A DNA stretch of 6,453 nt from Desulfobacterales bacterium (GCA_022361135.1 JAKSBM010000006.1:1-6453); one strand, 5' to 3'; numbered from the stretch's first letter, positions 1 to 6,165 are shown. Made by a program: numbers and translations. Notes: a model not told the origin generated them from the letters alone.

Positions 1-648
1 CTCCAGATCCGTCCCATGGGCCAGTATAAAAAGGACCTGGGGGTGAACATCACCCAAAAAGACATTGCCCATGCCTTCTGCCACTCCACCCGAGCCCTGG
101 GCAACGGCAGCTACGAAGAAATCCAGGATCTGATTTATGTGGACCCAGAGGCCTTTGATGCGGCCAAAACCGTGGACATTGCAGCCGAGATCAACACCCT
201 CAATGCCCAGTTCAACGGCACGGGCAGACAATACGTCCTCATGGGACCGGGCCGATGGGGTTCCTCGGACCGATGGCTGGGCATCCCCGTGGTCTGGAAC
301 GACATCTCCAACGTGGGGGTCATGGTGGAAACCACCATTGAAAGCATCAAAGCCGACCCTTCCCAGGGTTCCCATTTTTTCCAAAACATCACCTCCCTGG
401 GCATCAGCTATATCACCGTCTCCGACAAGGGGGAGGATTTTGTCCGCTACCCCGCCCTGGAACAGGGTGAAGTCATTGCCACCACGCCCCACCTCAAACA
501 CATCCGATTTCAATACCCCATGGGAATCCTGGTGGACGGACGGACGTCCCGGGCGGTGCTCATGCCGGGGCGCCCACCGGAACCCCGTGAAAAAATGGAA
601 GATGTCCCGGAAATTCACCCCCGGAACCATGAAAGGAGAGAGCCGTGA
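1..648 (+). CDS. PEP/pyruvate-binding domain protein, C-terminal part (5' truncated)
   Basis: The gene is open from the first base of the window and ends in TGA at 646-648; its start lies outside. The fragment begins with LQIRPM, which resembles the end of the PPDK/PEP-synthase N-terminal nucleotide-binding (ATP-grasp) domain, where canonical enzymes have LQARP or similar. After it come about 210 residues containing GPGRWGSSDRWLGIPVVW (around fragment codons 82-99) and DPSQGSHFFQN (around 119-129), which I recognise from proteins annotated only as PEP/pyruvate-binding domain proteins. There is no swivelling phosphohistidine domain and no PEP-binding TIM barrel after the ATP-grasp end, so this is not a normal PpsA or PpdK and its reaction cannot be stated. 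The last 25 or so residues are rich in Pro, Arg and Glu and look like a disordered tail. The stop overlaps the next gene's GTG start (GTGA), which indicates one operon. The family call is fairly sure; the function is unknown. Confidence 0.8.
   Translation, partial: LQIRPMGQYKKDLGVNITQKDIAHAFCHSTRALGNGSYEEIQDLIYVDPEAFDAAKTVDIAAEINTLNAQFNGTGRQYVLMGPGRWGSSDRWLGIPVVWNDISNVGVMVETTIESIKADPSQGSHFFQNITSLGISYITVSDKGEDFVRYPALEQGEVIATTPHLKHIRFQYPMGILVDGRTSRAVLMPGRPPEPREKMEDVPEIHPRNHERREP
634..638 (+). promoter_or_regulatory. Ribosome binding site for the GTG start at 645
   Basis: AGGAG, within a longer AAAGGAGAG, lies 6 nt before the GTG at 645. It sits inside the end of the upstream coding region. It supports GTG as the true start, because MKILIVDDE is exactly the expected first strand of a receiver domain. 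Confidence 0.8.
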
Positions 649-1916
649 AAATCCTCATTGTGGACGATGAACACATTTCCCGGAAGGTACTGGTCAAACA
701 ATTGGATCCCCTGGGCAGCTGCACCGAAGTGAACAATGCCAAGGAAGCCCTCATGGCATTTGCCACGGCCCACCAGGAAAAGGCCCCCTATGACCTGGTC
801 ACCCTGGATGTCTCCATGCCCGGTATGGACGGCCGCAAGGTCCTGGAAAACATGCGTCGCCATGAACAGGCCAACCAGATTCCCAAAGCCCAACAGACCC
901 GGATCATCATGGTTTCATCCCGAATGAACATCTCCCTGATCAAGGAATGTATCCAACTGGGCTGCAATGGCTACCTCACCAAACCCGTGAGTCGCTACCA
1001 GCTTTTGGAGGCCATGACCAAGGCCGGAATCAAGGCCCCGGAACCCACCGAGGCCGACGCAGGAGGCCATTCCCAGGTGGTGGCGGAAGTCATCAAGCAA
1101 TTTTACAAGGGACAAACCGCCCTCCCCGTTTTTCCAGACATCGTCAATGAGGTGGAAGCCCTGATCCATTCCGAGGATGCCTCCATCAATGCCCTGGAAA
1201 AAATCGTGGAAAGGGACATCATCATCTCCAGTCGCTTGATCTCCATTGCCAATTCCCCGCTGTACAAAGGCGTGGGCAAGGCCGACAGCCTCAATGCCGC
1301 CCTGGTCCGCCTGGGCCTCAAGGCGGCCCACCAGGTGGTAACCTCGGTGGCGGCCAAAAGCCTCTTTGACACCGAGGAAAAACAATTGGCCACCCAACTC
1401 AACCGCCTCTGGATGCACTCCTTTGCCACGGCCTGCATCGCCCGGGGCCTGGGCCAGCAGCTGGGGGTCGACAACCTGGACAACCTTTTCCTCATGGGCA
1501 TCATCCACGACATTGGCAAGGTCCTCCTCCTCAAGGCCTATGTGGACCTGGCCCAGGAGCCCGATCTGGGAAACATAAAATTAAAAACCGCCATCCACGA
1601 AATCCACACCACATTTGGGGCCGTTCTCCTGAAAAAACTGCGGTTCTCCCCCCCCTTTGTCCAGGTGGCGGAATTCCACCATTGGAACATTTACACCCAG
1701 GATTGCGCCCAGGAATTGATCATCATCAACCTGGCCAACCACCTCACCCAGAAAATAGGCTTTGGCTTCATGTCCATGGGTAACCGGGATGAGCAGGCCC
1801 AACAATCCATTGAAGAACTCACCCCCTTCAAGCAATTGGGGTTGGACCTGGACAGCGTAAAATCCATTCTCAAGGAGAGCAAATCCATCATCCTCCAAAC
1901 CGCCGGCACCCTTTAG
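645..1916 (+). CDS. Response regulator with REC and HDOD domains
   Basis: This 423-residue cytoplasmic protein has an N-terminal receiver domain (about 1-125) with acidic pocket Asp7/Asp8, phosphoacceptor Asp55 in LVTLDVSMPGMDG, switch Ser91 and conserved Lys113 in YLTKP. All residues needed for phosphorylation are present. A short linker (about 126-148) leads to an HDOD domain (about 150-350), shown by LPVFPDIVNEVEALI, a stretch around SRLISIANSPLY (197-207), His258, GIIHDIGKVLL with His288-Asp289, and FHHW near 344-347. HDOD is a relative of the HD phosphohydrolase fold that usually acts in signalling through protein contacts; catalysis is not assumed here. There is no DNA-binding domain and no GGDEF or EAL domain. 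GTG was chosen as start because of its ribosome site and the exact fit to the receiver fold. The gene overlaps the preceding PEP/pyruvate-binding gene by 4 nt, so the two products are probably made together. No kinase is adjacent upstream within the window. The domain call is very sure; the specific role is unknown. Confidence 0.93.
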   Translation: MKILIVDDEHISRKVLVKQLDPLGSCTEVNNAKEALMAFATAHQEKAPYDLVTLDVSMPGMDGRKVLENMRRHEQANQIPKAQQTRIIMVSSRMNISLIKECIQLGCNGYLTKPVSRYQLLEAMTKAGIKAPEPTEADAGGHSQVVAEVIKQFYKGQTALPVFPDIVNEVEALIHSEDASINALEKIVERDIIISSRLISIANSPLYKGVGKADSLNAALVRLGLKAAHQVVTSVAAKSLFDTEEKQLATQLNRLWMHSFATACIARGLGQQLGVDNLDNLFLMGIIHDIGKVLLLKAYVDLAQEPDLGNIKLKTAIHEIHTTFGAVLLKKLRFSPPFVQVAEFHHWNIYTQDCAQELIIINLANHLTQKIGFGFMSMGNRDEQAQQSIEELTPFKQLGLDLDSVKSILKESKSIILQTAGTL

Positions 1917-1990
1917 AATGGAGATTTCCCGGCAATCTACTCCAGAGAAATGGGTGCCGAGACAAGGCCTTACACAAAAGACTTGAAAAC

Positions 1991-2008
1991 GGTCTGGGTG
2001 AACAGACC
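1991..2008. repeat. Small hairpin in convergent gap
   Basis: GGTCTG at 1991-1996 and CAGACC at 2003-2008 form a perfect 6-bp stem with a 6-nt loop. It has no T-run on the plus side. Read on the minus strand it is followed by GTTTTC. It may be a secondary stop signal for the minus-strand SIMPL gene or have no function. Confidence 0.35.
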
Positions 2009-2022
2009 CCCCAAAACACAAA

Positions 2023-2059
2023 CGGCCGTATCAGCGGGTCAACCCCGCCGATACGGCCG
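2023..2059. terminator. Two-way intrinsic terminator between convergent genes
   Basis: A perfect 10-bp stem (CGGCCGTATC at 2023-2032 with GATACGGCCG at 2050-2059) is extended, after one A/C mismatch, by a 5-bp GCGGG/CCCGC inner stem with a 5-nt loop. On the plus strand it is followed by the AT-rich AATATATTTCATTT. On the minus strand it is followed by TTTGTGTTTTG. It lies between the stop of the REC-HDOD gene (1916) and the stop of the minus-strand SIMPL gene (2086), so one structure can end transcription from both sides. The T-tracts are interrupted, so efficiency is uncertain. Confidence 0.75.
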
Positions 2060-2085
2060 AATATATTTCATTTATAGCAGCACCA

Positions 2086-2796
2086 TCAGGGCAACAATTG
2101 AAAGGCCACCGTCACCCCCGCAGAGACCCGGACCGAACCAAAGCGCCCGCCGGGATCGGCCGGTGCATTGGCCGCCCGGGACATGACCATTTTCTCGGCC
2201 ATGGGCCGGATGGGAGCCGCCCCCTGCTCCTGGATCTGCAAAGGCGTTCCCAGCTTGGCACCCAGGGTGGCGGCCATGACTTCGGCCTTGCTCCGTGCCC
2301 GCTTCAGGGCCTTTTCCAGGGCCCGCCGCTCCTGTTTTCCCATGTCCTCCCGCTCATACCGAGTACCCCGGATCTCCAGGGCATTGTGCCGGGCCATTTC
2401 CGCATAAACGGCGTAAAGGGAATCCAACTTCCGGACCTTGATCTCCATGGTGCATTCACTGAAATAGCCCGAGGCCCGGCGCTTATTCTTTTCCCAGCTG
2501 TATTCCACCCCCTGGCGGATGAGGGATTTCACCATGTCCGCCTCGGGGATCCCCAGTTTCTTCAACCCGGAAATCACGCCCGTGAGTGTGGCTTCCATCT
2601 GCTGGTGGCCCTGGCTCATCTGGGGGGCCACATGGCGGATCCCTAAATTCAATGTGGCAAACTGGGGGGCCAGAACGGTTTCATATCTGCCGGACACCGT
2701 GATCAGCCCGGCATCAACATCCCCGGCAAACCCGACCTGGGGCAGGCAGAACAACAGGGTCATCACCCCGGAACAAATCCAATTTCTGATCTTCAT
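2086..2796 (-). CDS. Exported SIMPL (DUF541) domain protein
   Basis: This 236-residue protein has a signal peptide (basic MKIRNW start, hydrophobic stretch about 7-23, likely cleavage after Ala24 in VGFA) with no lipobox, so it should be released to the periplasm. The mature part is one SIMPL domain (about 31-235). It shows the opening strand ITVSGRYETVLAPQFATLNLGI (32-53), the helix ending in KKLGIPEADM (79-88), the SGYFSECTMEIKVRKLDSL segment (109-127), the Ala-rich helix ALEKALKRARSKAEVMAATLGAKLG (159-183) and a closing V-V-A-V-V-F strand. Its family includes E. coli YggE; members are linked to oxidative stress or to unknown envelope roles, and no enzymatic activity is established. The ATG is supported by AAAGGAG at 2804-2810, 7 nt upstream on the minus strand. 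It is transcribed alone and converges on the REC-HDOD gene. Length is normal for the family. Confidence 0.88.
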   Translation of the reverse strand: MKIRNWICSGVMTLLFCLPQVGFAGDVDAGLITVSGRYETVLAPQFATLNLGIRHVAPQMSQGHQQMEATLTGVISGLKKLGIPEADMVKSLIRQGVEYSWEKNKRRASGYFSECTMEIKVRKLDSLYAVYAEMARHNALEIRGTRYEREDMGKQERRALEKALKRARSKAEVMAATLGAKLGTPLQIQEQGAAPIRPMAEKMVMSRAANAPADPGGRFGSVRVSAGVTVAFQLLP

Positions 2797-2846
2797 TTGG
2801 GCTCTCCTTTATCATTTATAAATTGCCCCGGACATGTCATACCCAT

Positions 2847-2870
2847 TTGCCTGGCTTGAAATTCAGGCAA
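2847..2870. repeat. Inverted repeat with 7-bp arms
   Basis: TTGCCTG (2847-2853) and CAGGCAA (2864-2870) are perfect complements separated by 10 nt. It lies about 50-75 nt upstream of the SIMPL start and could be an operator or a leader hairpin. Function is not shown by the sequence. Confidence 0.4.
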
Positions 2871-2872
2871 TG

Positions 2873-2895
2873 CATCCCGTAGATTGTCCGGGATG
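2873..2895. repeat. Inverted repeat with 7-bp arms next to the previous one
   Basis: CATCCCG (2873-2879) and CGGGATG (2889-2895) are perfect complements with a 9-nt loop. One G/G mismatch outward, two more pairs (AT/AT) are possible. It starts 2 nt after the preceding inverted repeat, so the two would form stacked hairpins in a transcript of either strand. Confidence 0.4.
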
Positions 2896-3113
2896 GATGC
2901 GTGGCCCATCTTAACACCGAGTCCCGGAAAAAAGGAATAGCCTGGATATTTCACGGCAATTTGCCAATCATGCCCGGGTTGAAAAGAGCCCTTCGAATCC
3001 AATGGACAAAGCCCGTCTCCACATCCATTGCGACGCTGAAACAAATTCAATGGAAGCCATAGTTTAAAAATCACCCTGAAATCCACCCCCCTCCCGGAGA
3101 TGGCACACAGGGA

Positions 3114-3141
3114 TTGAAGACAATAAATTATCTGCTACAAT
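3114..3141 (+). promoter_or_regulatory. Sigma70-like promoter for the acetyltransferase gene
   Basis: A -35 element TTGAAG (3114-3119, 4 of 6 to consensus) and a -10 element TACAAT (3136-3141, 5 of 6) are separated by 16 nt. A TG one base before the -10 makes it an extended -10. Transcription would start near 3148, giving a leader of about 28 nt before the ATG at 3176. Confidence 0.6.
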
Positions 3142-3165
3142 ACCCCTTTTATCACACCCAATTTT

Positions 3166-3169
3166 GGAG
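3166..3169 (+). promoter_or_regulatory. Ribosome binding site that decides the start at 3176
   Basis: GGAG at 3166-3169 lies 6 nt before the ATG at 3176. A TTG codon at 3164 would extend the frame by four residues, but it overlaps this site and has no ribosome site of its own, so the ATG is preferred. Confidence 0.7.
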
Positions 3170-3175
3170 TCCCCC

Positions 3176-3652
3176 ATGTTTGATATTCGCCCGGCCGTCG
3201 CGTCCGATGCTCCCATACTATTGCAATTCATCCAGGAACTGGCCGAATTTGAAAAGGCCCCCCATGAAGTCACGGCCACGGTGGAAAGCTTTGAAGCCAC
3301 CCTTTTTTCCGACAATCCTGCGGCCCATGCCCTAATCTGTGAATTCCAGGGAAAACCGGCCGGCTATGCCGTCTACTTTTTCAATTATTCCACCTGGCAG
3401 GGCAAGACCGGCCTCTACCTGGAAGACCTATACATTACCCCGGAATTCCGGGGCAAAGGCGGGGGCAAGGTATTGCTCAAGGCCCTGGCCCAAATCGCCG
3501 TGAACAAAGACTGCGGCCGATTTGAGTGGTCGGTACTGGACTGGAATACCCCGGCCATCAAGGCCTATGATGCCGTGGGTGCCCTGCCCCAGCCCGAGTG
3601 GCTCCGCTACCGCATGGACGGAGACGCCCTTAAAAACTTTGCCTGGGACTAG
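3176..3652 (+). CDS. GNAT family N-acetyltransferase, spermidine/spermine (thialysine) acetyltransferase-like
   Basis: This 158-residue cytoplasmic enzyme transfers acetyl from acetyl-CoA to an amine. It opens with IRPAVASDAPILLQFIQELAEFE, the typical first strand and helix. Motif A is LEDLYITPEFRGKGGGKVLL (82-101), with the RGKGGG loop (92-97) that binds the CoA pyrophosphate. Motif B is WNTPAIKAYDAVGA (123-136), in which Tyr131 aligns with the catalytic Tyr of human SSAT1 in its WNEPSINFYKRRGA segment. YLED (81-84) and the FFNYSTWQGK stretch (68-77) also match that subfamily, whose members acetylate polyamines or thialysine. The substrate here is inferred and could be another small amine. 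Length is close to the family norm (about 160-170). It has its own promoter and appears to be a single-gene unit; no relation to the neighbouring signalling genes is evident. Confidence 0.9.
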   Translation: MFDIRPAVASDAPILLQFIQELAEFEKAPHEVTATVESFEATLFSDNPAAHALICEFQGKPAGYAVYFFNYSTWQGKTGLYLEDLYITPEFRGKGGGKVLLKALAQIAVNKDCGRFEWSVLDWNTPAIKAYDAVGALPQPEWLRYRMDGDALKNFAWD

Positions 3653-3754
3653 CAAATTTTCCGCCGACCCCAACCTTGGGGAGAGGCCCGAAATCCCCGG
3701 CTCACGGCCCGGAACTGCACTTTTTTCTTGACATCCCGGCCCGCTTATACAAAG

Positions 3755-3773
3755 GAATGAAAGGCTTTCATTC
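3755..3773. promoter_or_regulatory. Perfect 19-nt palindrome ahead of the kinase gene (possible operator)
   Basis: GAATGAAAG (3755-3763) and CTTTCATTC (3765-3773) are exact complements around one central G. It lies 25 nt before the kinase ATG and directly after TATACA (3746-3751), a possible -10 element, so the dyad would cover the transcription start. The only good -35 (TTGACA at 3728-3733) is just 12 nt from that -10, so the promoter itself is uncertain. Short arms with almost no loop suit a protein-binding dyad better than an RNA hairpin. Confidence 0.5.
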
Positions 3774-3798
3774 ACCTGTGGCGAAATAGAGGGGCCCC

Positions 3799-6057
3799 AT
3801 GACCCAGACCCGTCCCAAATGGTTGCACCGAATCCGGCACCTTCACCAGACCCTTGCCCGTCTGGGGGCGGCCCCCTTTAAGCTCATCCGCCATTTCCGT
3901 ATCCGCTATAAATTACTCATCATTTACGCCGCCTGCTTCGTTTTAACCATTTCCCTGGCCGGCGGTTCCATCTATTTCATCATGAAAAAAAATGTGGAGC
4001 GTAACATTGAAGGCCAATTGAACAACTCCACATCGGCCATCCTAAACAATGTTAAAACCGCGGTGTCGGTCTCCATAAAAAATCGCCTCCGGGCCATGGC
4101 CGAAAAAAACCATGAAATCATCGAAAACCTCCACCGCCAATGCCAGGCCGGCCAACTCAGCCTGGACCAGGCCCAGAAGCAGGCCGCGGACATCCTCCTT
4201 TGCCAAAGCGTGGGCACCTCGGGCTACCTCTGCATCCTGGACGGAGAGGGCCGGGTGGTGAAACATCCCCAAAAAGCCCTGGAGGGGCTGGACATCTCCG
4301 ACCACCAATTTGTCCGGGAAATGATTGCCCGAAAAAACGGTTACATCGAATACCATTGGCAAAACCCAGGGGATGCCTATCCCCGGCCCAAGGCCCTTTA
4401 CATCACCTATTTCAAACCCTGGAACTGGATGATCACCGTATCCTCCTACCGCCGGGAATTTTCCAAACTGGTGGACATCAATGACTTCAAGGCCGGAATC
4501 CTGGGCCTGAAATTCGGCAAAACCGGCTATGCCTATGTCCTGGACACCCAGGGGCGGGTCATCATCCACCCGGAACTCACCGGCATCAATGTGCTCACCG
4601 ACCCCCGTTTTTCCAACACCCCATTCAAAAAAATGCTGGCCATGGAAAACGGGAGACTCATTTATTCCTGGAAGAATCCCGGGGAGGAACGGGCCCGGAA
4701 AAAACTGGTCCGGTTCAACCTCATCCCGGAGTACCAATGGATTGTGGCCTCCTCCTCCTATCTGGATGAATTTTACGCCCCCCTGGAAACCATCCGCCGG
4801 GTTATCTTCTGGGTGGGGCTGGGGGCATTGGTGGTCTTTGTGCCCATCACCTTTTTCCTCAGTGCCACCATTACCCAGCCCATCCGTTCCCTCACCCGAC
4901 GCTTCAGCCAGGACATCGGCAAGGGGTTTTCCAATCGTTCGGTGAAAATGGAATCCCGAGACGAGGTGGGACAGCTCACCTTTTATTATAACGCCTTCAT
5001 GGAAAAACTGGAGGCCCGGGACCGTTCCCTCCAGGCAGAAATCCGGGAGCGGCGCCAGGCCCAATCCGCCCTCAAGGAAAGCGAGGAAAAATACCGTTCG
5101 GTCATGGAAGCGGTGCCCGATCCCATTGTGGTTTACGACATGGAGGGCCAAGTCACCTACCTGAACCCGGCCTTCACCCGGGTCTTTGGCTACAGCCTGG
5201 AGGAAAGCATGGGGCAAAAGCTGGATCATTTCGTTCCCCGGGCCCATGGGAAGGAAACCATGGAGGGCATCGATTATATCCTCAAGGGCCAGGTTCTGCC
5301 CCGTCTGGAAACCAAGCGCAAGGCCCGGGACGGCCGCCTCATCGATGTCACCACCCGGGGGTCTGTATACCGGGACAAATACGGTACCCCCATCGGGTCC
5401 GTGATCACCCACCGGGATGTCTCCGAGGTCAAACGGTTGGAAAAGGCCATCATGGAAACCGGGGAGCGGGAGCGCCAGACCATCGGCAACGACCTCCACG
5501 ATGATCTCTGCCCCCACCTCATCGGCATTGAGGGGCTGACCAAGGTCCTGGAACGGAAAATGGAAATGGCCGGGGAGCGGGCCGACCTCCTGGACCACAT
5601 CACCCAACTCATCCGGGAGGCCATTGCCAAAACCCGGCGGCTGGCCCGGGGACTTTCTCCGGTCTATTTCAACCATGGCCTGGAATCCTCCCTGCGGGAG
5701 TTGGCCGATACCACCCGCTTCCTCCACGGGGTAGAATGCCGGTTGGAGGTCAATTGCGTCCTCCCCGGGGAGGACCAGATGGAAACCATCCACCTCTACC
5801 ACATCGCCGGGGAGGCCGTGCGCAATGCCGTCCGCCACGGCGGGGCGGACACCATCGTCATTGAGGTGAATAAAAAAGAGCAGGAATTCGGCGTTAAAAT
5901 CCAGGACAACGGCCGGGGCATGGACATGGAACAGCCCACCCGGGGCATGGGACTGCGCATCATGAACTACCGGGCCAAGATCATGGGCGGCTCCCTGGGG
6001 GTTTCCTCGGAACCCGGCCAGGGAACCACGGTGCAGCTGACCTTGCCCATTGAATGA
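3799..6057 (+). CDS. Membrane sensor histidine kinase: tandem Cache, HAMP, PAS, HisKA_3, HATPase_c (NarL-type)
   Basis: This 752-residue inner-membrane kinase autophosphorylates on His and passes phosphate to a response regulator. A basic N-terminus (1-38) precedes TM1 (about 39-62). The periplasmic part (about 63-333) holds two related Cache units, GTSGYLCILDGEGRVVKHP (139-157) and GKTGYAYVLDTQGRVIIHP (240-258), spaced about 101 residues, each followed by a GxxxYxWxNPG motif and an aromatic-rich closing strand. TM2 is about 334-356, HAMP about 357-410, a short coiled linker about 405-430, and PAS about 431-545 (SVMEAVPDPIVVYD, NPAFTRVFGY). The dimerisation/phosphoacceptor domain is HisKA_3 type, with His567 in NDLHDDLCPHLIGI. 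The ATPase domain has Asn676 (N box), DNGRG (703-707), GMGLR (716-720) and GQGTT (740-744). The ATG is backed by AGAGG at 3788-3792, with GGGGCCCC filling the gap to the start. The regulator gene follows at 6166. The ligand is unknown; Cache domains commonly bind small organic acids or amino acids. The Gln of the HDxxxQ motif is Pro572. Confidence 0.95.
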   Translation: MTQTRPKWLHRIRHLHQTLARLGAAPFKLIRHFRIRYKLLIIYAACFVLTISLAGGSIYFIMKKNVERNIEGQLNNSTSAILNNVKTAVSVSIKNRLRAMAEKNHEIIENLHRQCQAGQLSLDQAQKQAADILLCQSVGTSGYLCILDGEGRVVKHPQKALEGLDISDHQFVREMIARKNGYIEYHWQNPGDAYPRPKALYITYFKPWNWMITVSSYRREFSKLVDINDFKAGILGLKFGKTGYAYVLDTQGRVIIHPELTGINVLTDPRFSNTPFKKMLAMENGRLIYSWKNPGEERARKKLVRFNLIPEYQWIVASSSYLDEFYAPLETIRRVIFWVGLGALVVFVPITFFLSATITQPIRSLTRRFSQDIGKGFSNRSVKMESRDEVGQLTFYYNAFMEKLEARDRSLQAEIRERRQAQSALKESEEKYRSVMEAVPDPIVVYDMEGQVTYLNPAFTRVFGYSLEESMGQKLDHFVPRAHGKETMEGIDYILKGQVLPRLETKRKARDGRLIDVTTRGSVYRDKYGTPIGSVITHRDVSEVKRLEKAIMETGERERQTIGNDLHDDLCPHLIGIEGLTKVLERKMEMAGERADLLDHITQLIREAIAKTRRLARGLSPVYFNHGLESSLRELADTTRFLHGVECRLEVNCVLPGEDQMETIHLYHIAGEAVRNAVRHGGADTIVIEVNKKEQEFGVKIQDNGRGMDMEQPTRGMGLRIMNYRAKIMGGSLGVSSEPGQGTTVQLTLPIE

Positions 6058-6063
6058 AACACT

Positions 6064-6086
6064 GCCCCGGCAAGGGTGTCCGGGGC
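6064..6086 (+). repeat. GC-rich hairpin just after the kinase stop
   Basis: GCCCCGG (6064-6070) and CCGGGGC (6080-6086) form a perfect 7-bp stem with a 9-nt loop, starting 6 nt after the kinase stop codon. No T-run follows, so it is not a standard intrinsic terminator. It could slow 3' decay of the kinase message or partly reduce readthrough into the regulator. Confidence 0.5.
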
Positions 6087-6108
6087 CCGACATGAACCCT
6101 TAGAATCG

Positions 6109-6165
6109 AAGGAATATCAGTAAAATACGGTTTTGTCCCAACCGGATTTCTGATATAGACCAATT
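6109..6165 (+). promoter_or_regulatory. Shine-Dalgarno and bridging hairpin in the response-regulator leader
   Basis: The 16 nt before the ATG at 6166 contain no purine-rich ribosome site. AAGGA lies at 6109-6113, 52 nt away. Between them is a 43-nt imperfect hairpin (6114-6156). ATATCAG (6114-6120) pairs with CTGATAT (6150-6156); after a 2-nt bulge, AAAT (6123-6126) pairs with ATTT (6146-6149); after one A/G mismatch, CGGTT (6128-6132) pairs with AACCG (6140-6144). The loop is 7 nt. When folded, AAGGA would sit 9 nt from the ATG. Hairpins that bring a distant Shine-Dalgarno close to a start are known, for example in phage T4 gene 25. The repeat could instead be a DNA operator. Confidence 0.5.

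Larger units (their letters stand above)
2797..3175. other. Gap of about 380 nt between divergent genes
   Basis: This stretch separates the divergent SIMPL and acetyltransferase genes and is visibly less GC-rich than its neighbours. It holds the SIMPL ribosome site (2804-2810), an 8-bp palindrome GACATGTC (2831-2838), two inverted repeats (2847-2870 and 2873-2895) and a sigma70-like promoter for the acetyltransferase (3114-3141). A minus-strand reading frame runs from a GTG at 3086 to a TGA at 2793-2795 (97 codons, ATGA overlap with the SIMPL start). It has a GGAGG-like purine run close upstream, but mixed third-base use unlike the neighbouring genes and no domain I recognise, so I do not call it a gene. 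Confidence 0.6.

Noticed and set aside
915..1508. Minus-strand open frame of 197 codons antisense to the REC-HDOD gene
   Set aside because: Shadow of the plus-strand gene with low-complexity Gly/Asp/Gln composition and no domain.
1950..2186. Plus-strand open frame in the convergent gap
   Set aside because: It runs through the terminator hairpin and into the antisense of the SIMPL gene, has no ribosome site and shows no domain.
2797..2842. Minus-strand promoter ATGACA with TATAAA ahead of the SIMPL gene
   Set aside because: The spacer is only 14 nt and the start would fall inside the ribosome site at 2804-2810, leaving no usable leader.
3164..3175. TTG start giving the acetyltransferase four extra residues
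   Set aside because: The TTG overlaps the GGAG ribosome site that serves the ATG at 3176, and IRPA then falls at the normal N-terminal position.
3668..3681. CCCCAA/TTGGGG inverted repeat as terminator of the acetyltransferase gene
   Set aside because: The loop is only 2 nt and the T-run comes about 40 nt later, so it does not make an intrinsic terminator.
3728..3751. TTGACA and TATACA as a standard promoter for the kinase gene
   Set aside because: Both hexamers are good, but the spacer is only 12 nt, outside the usual range of about 15-19, so I do not list it as a promoter on its own.
4042..6093. Minus-strand open frame of 683 codons antisense to the kinase gene
   Set aside because: It mirrors the kinase coding frame; its length comes from the strong C/G bias at third codon positions. 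The product is Gly/Pro/Asp-rich and has no recognisable domain, whereas the plus strand encodes a complete kinase.
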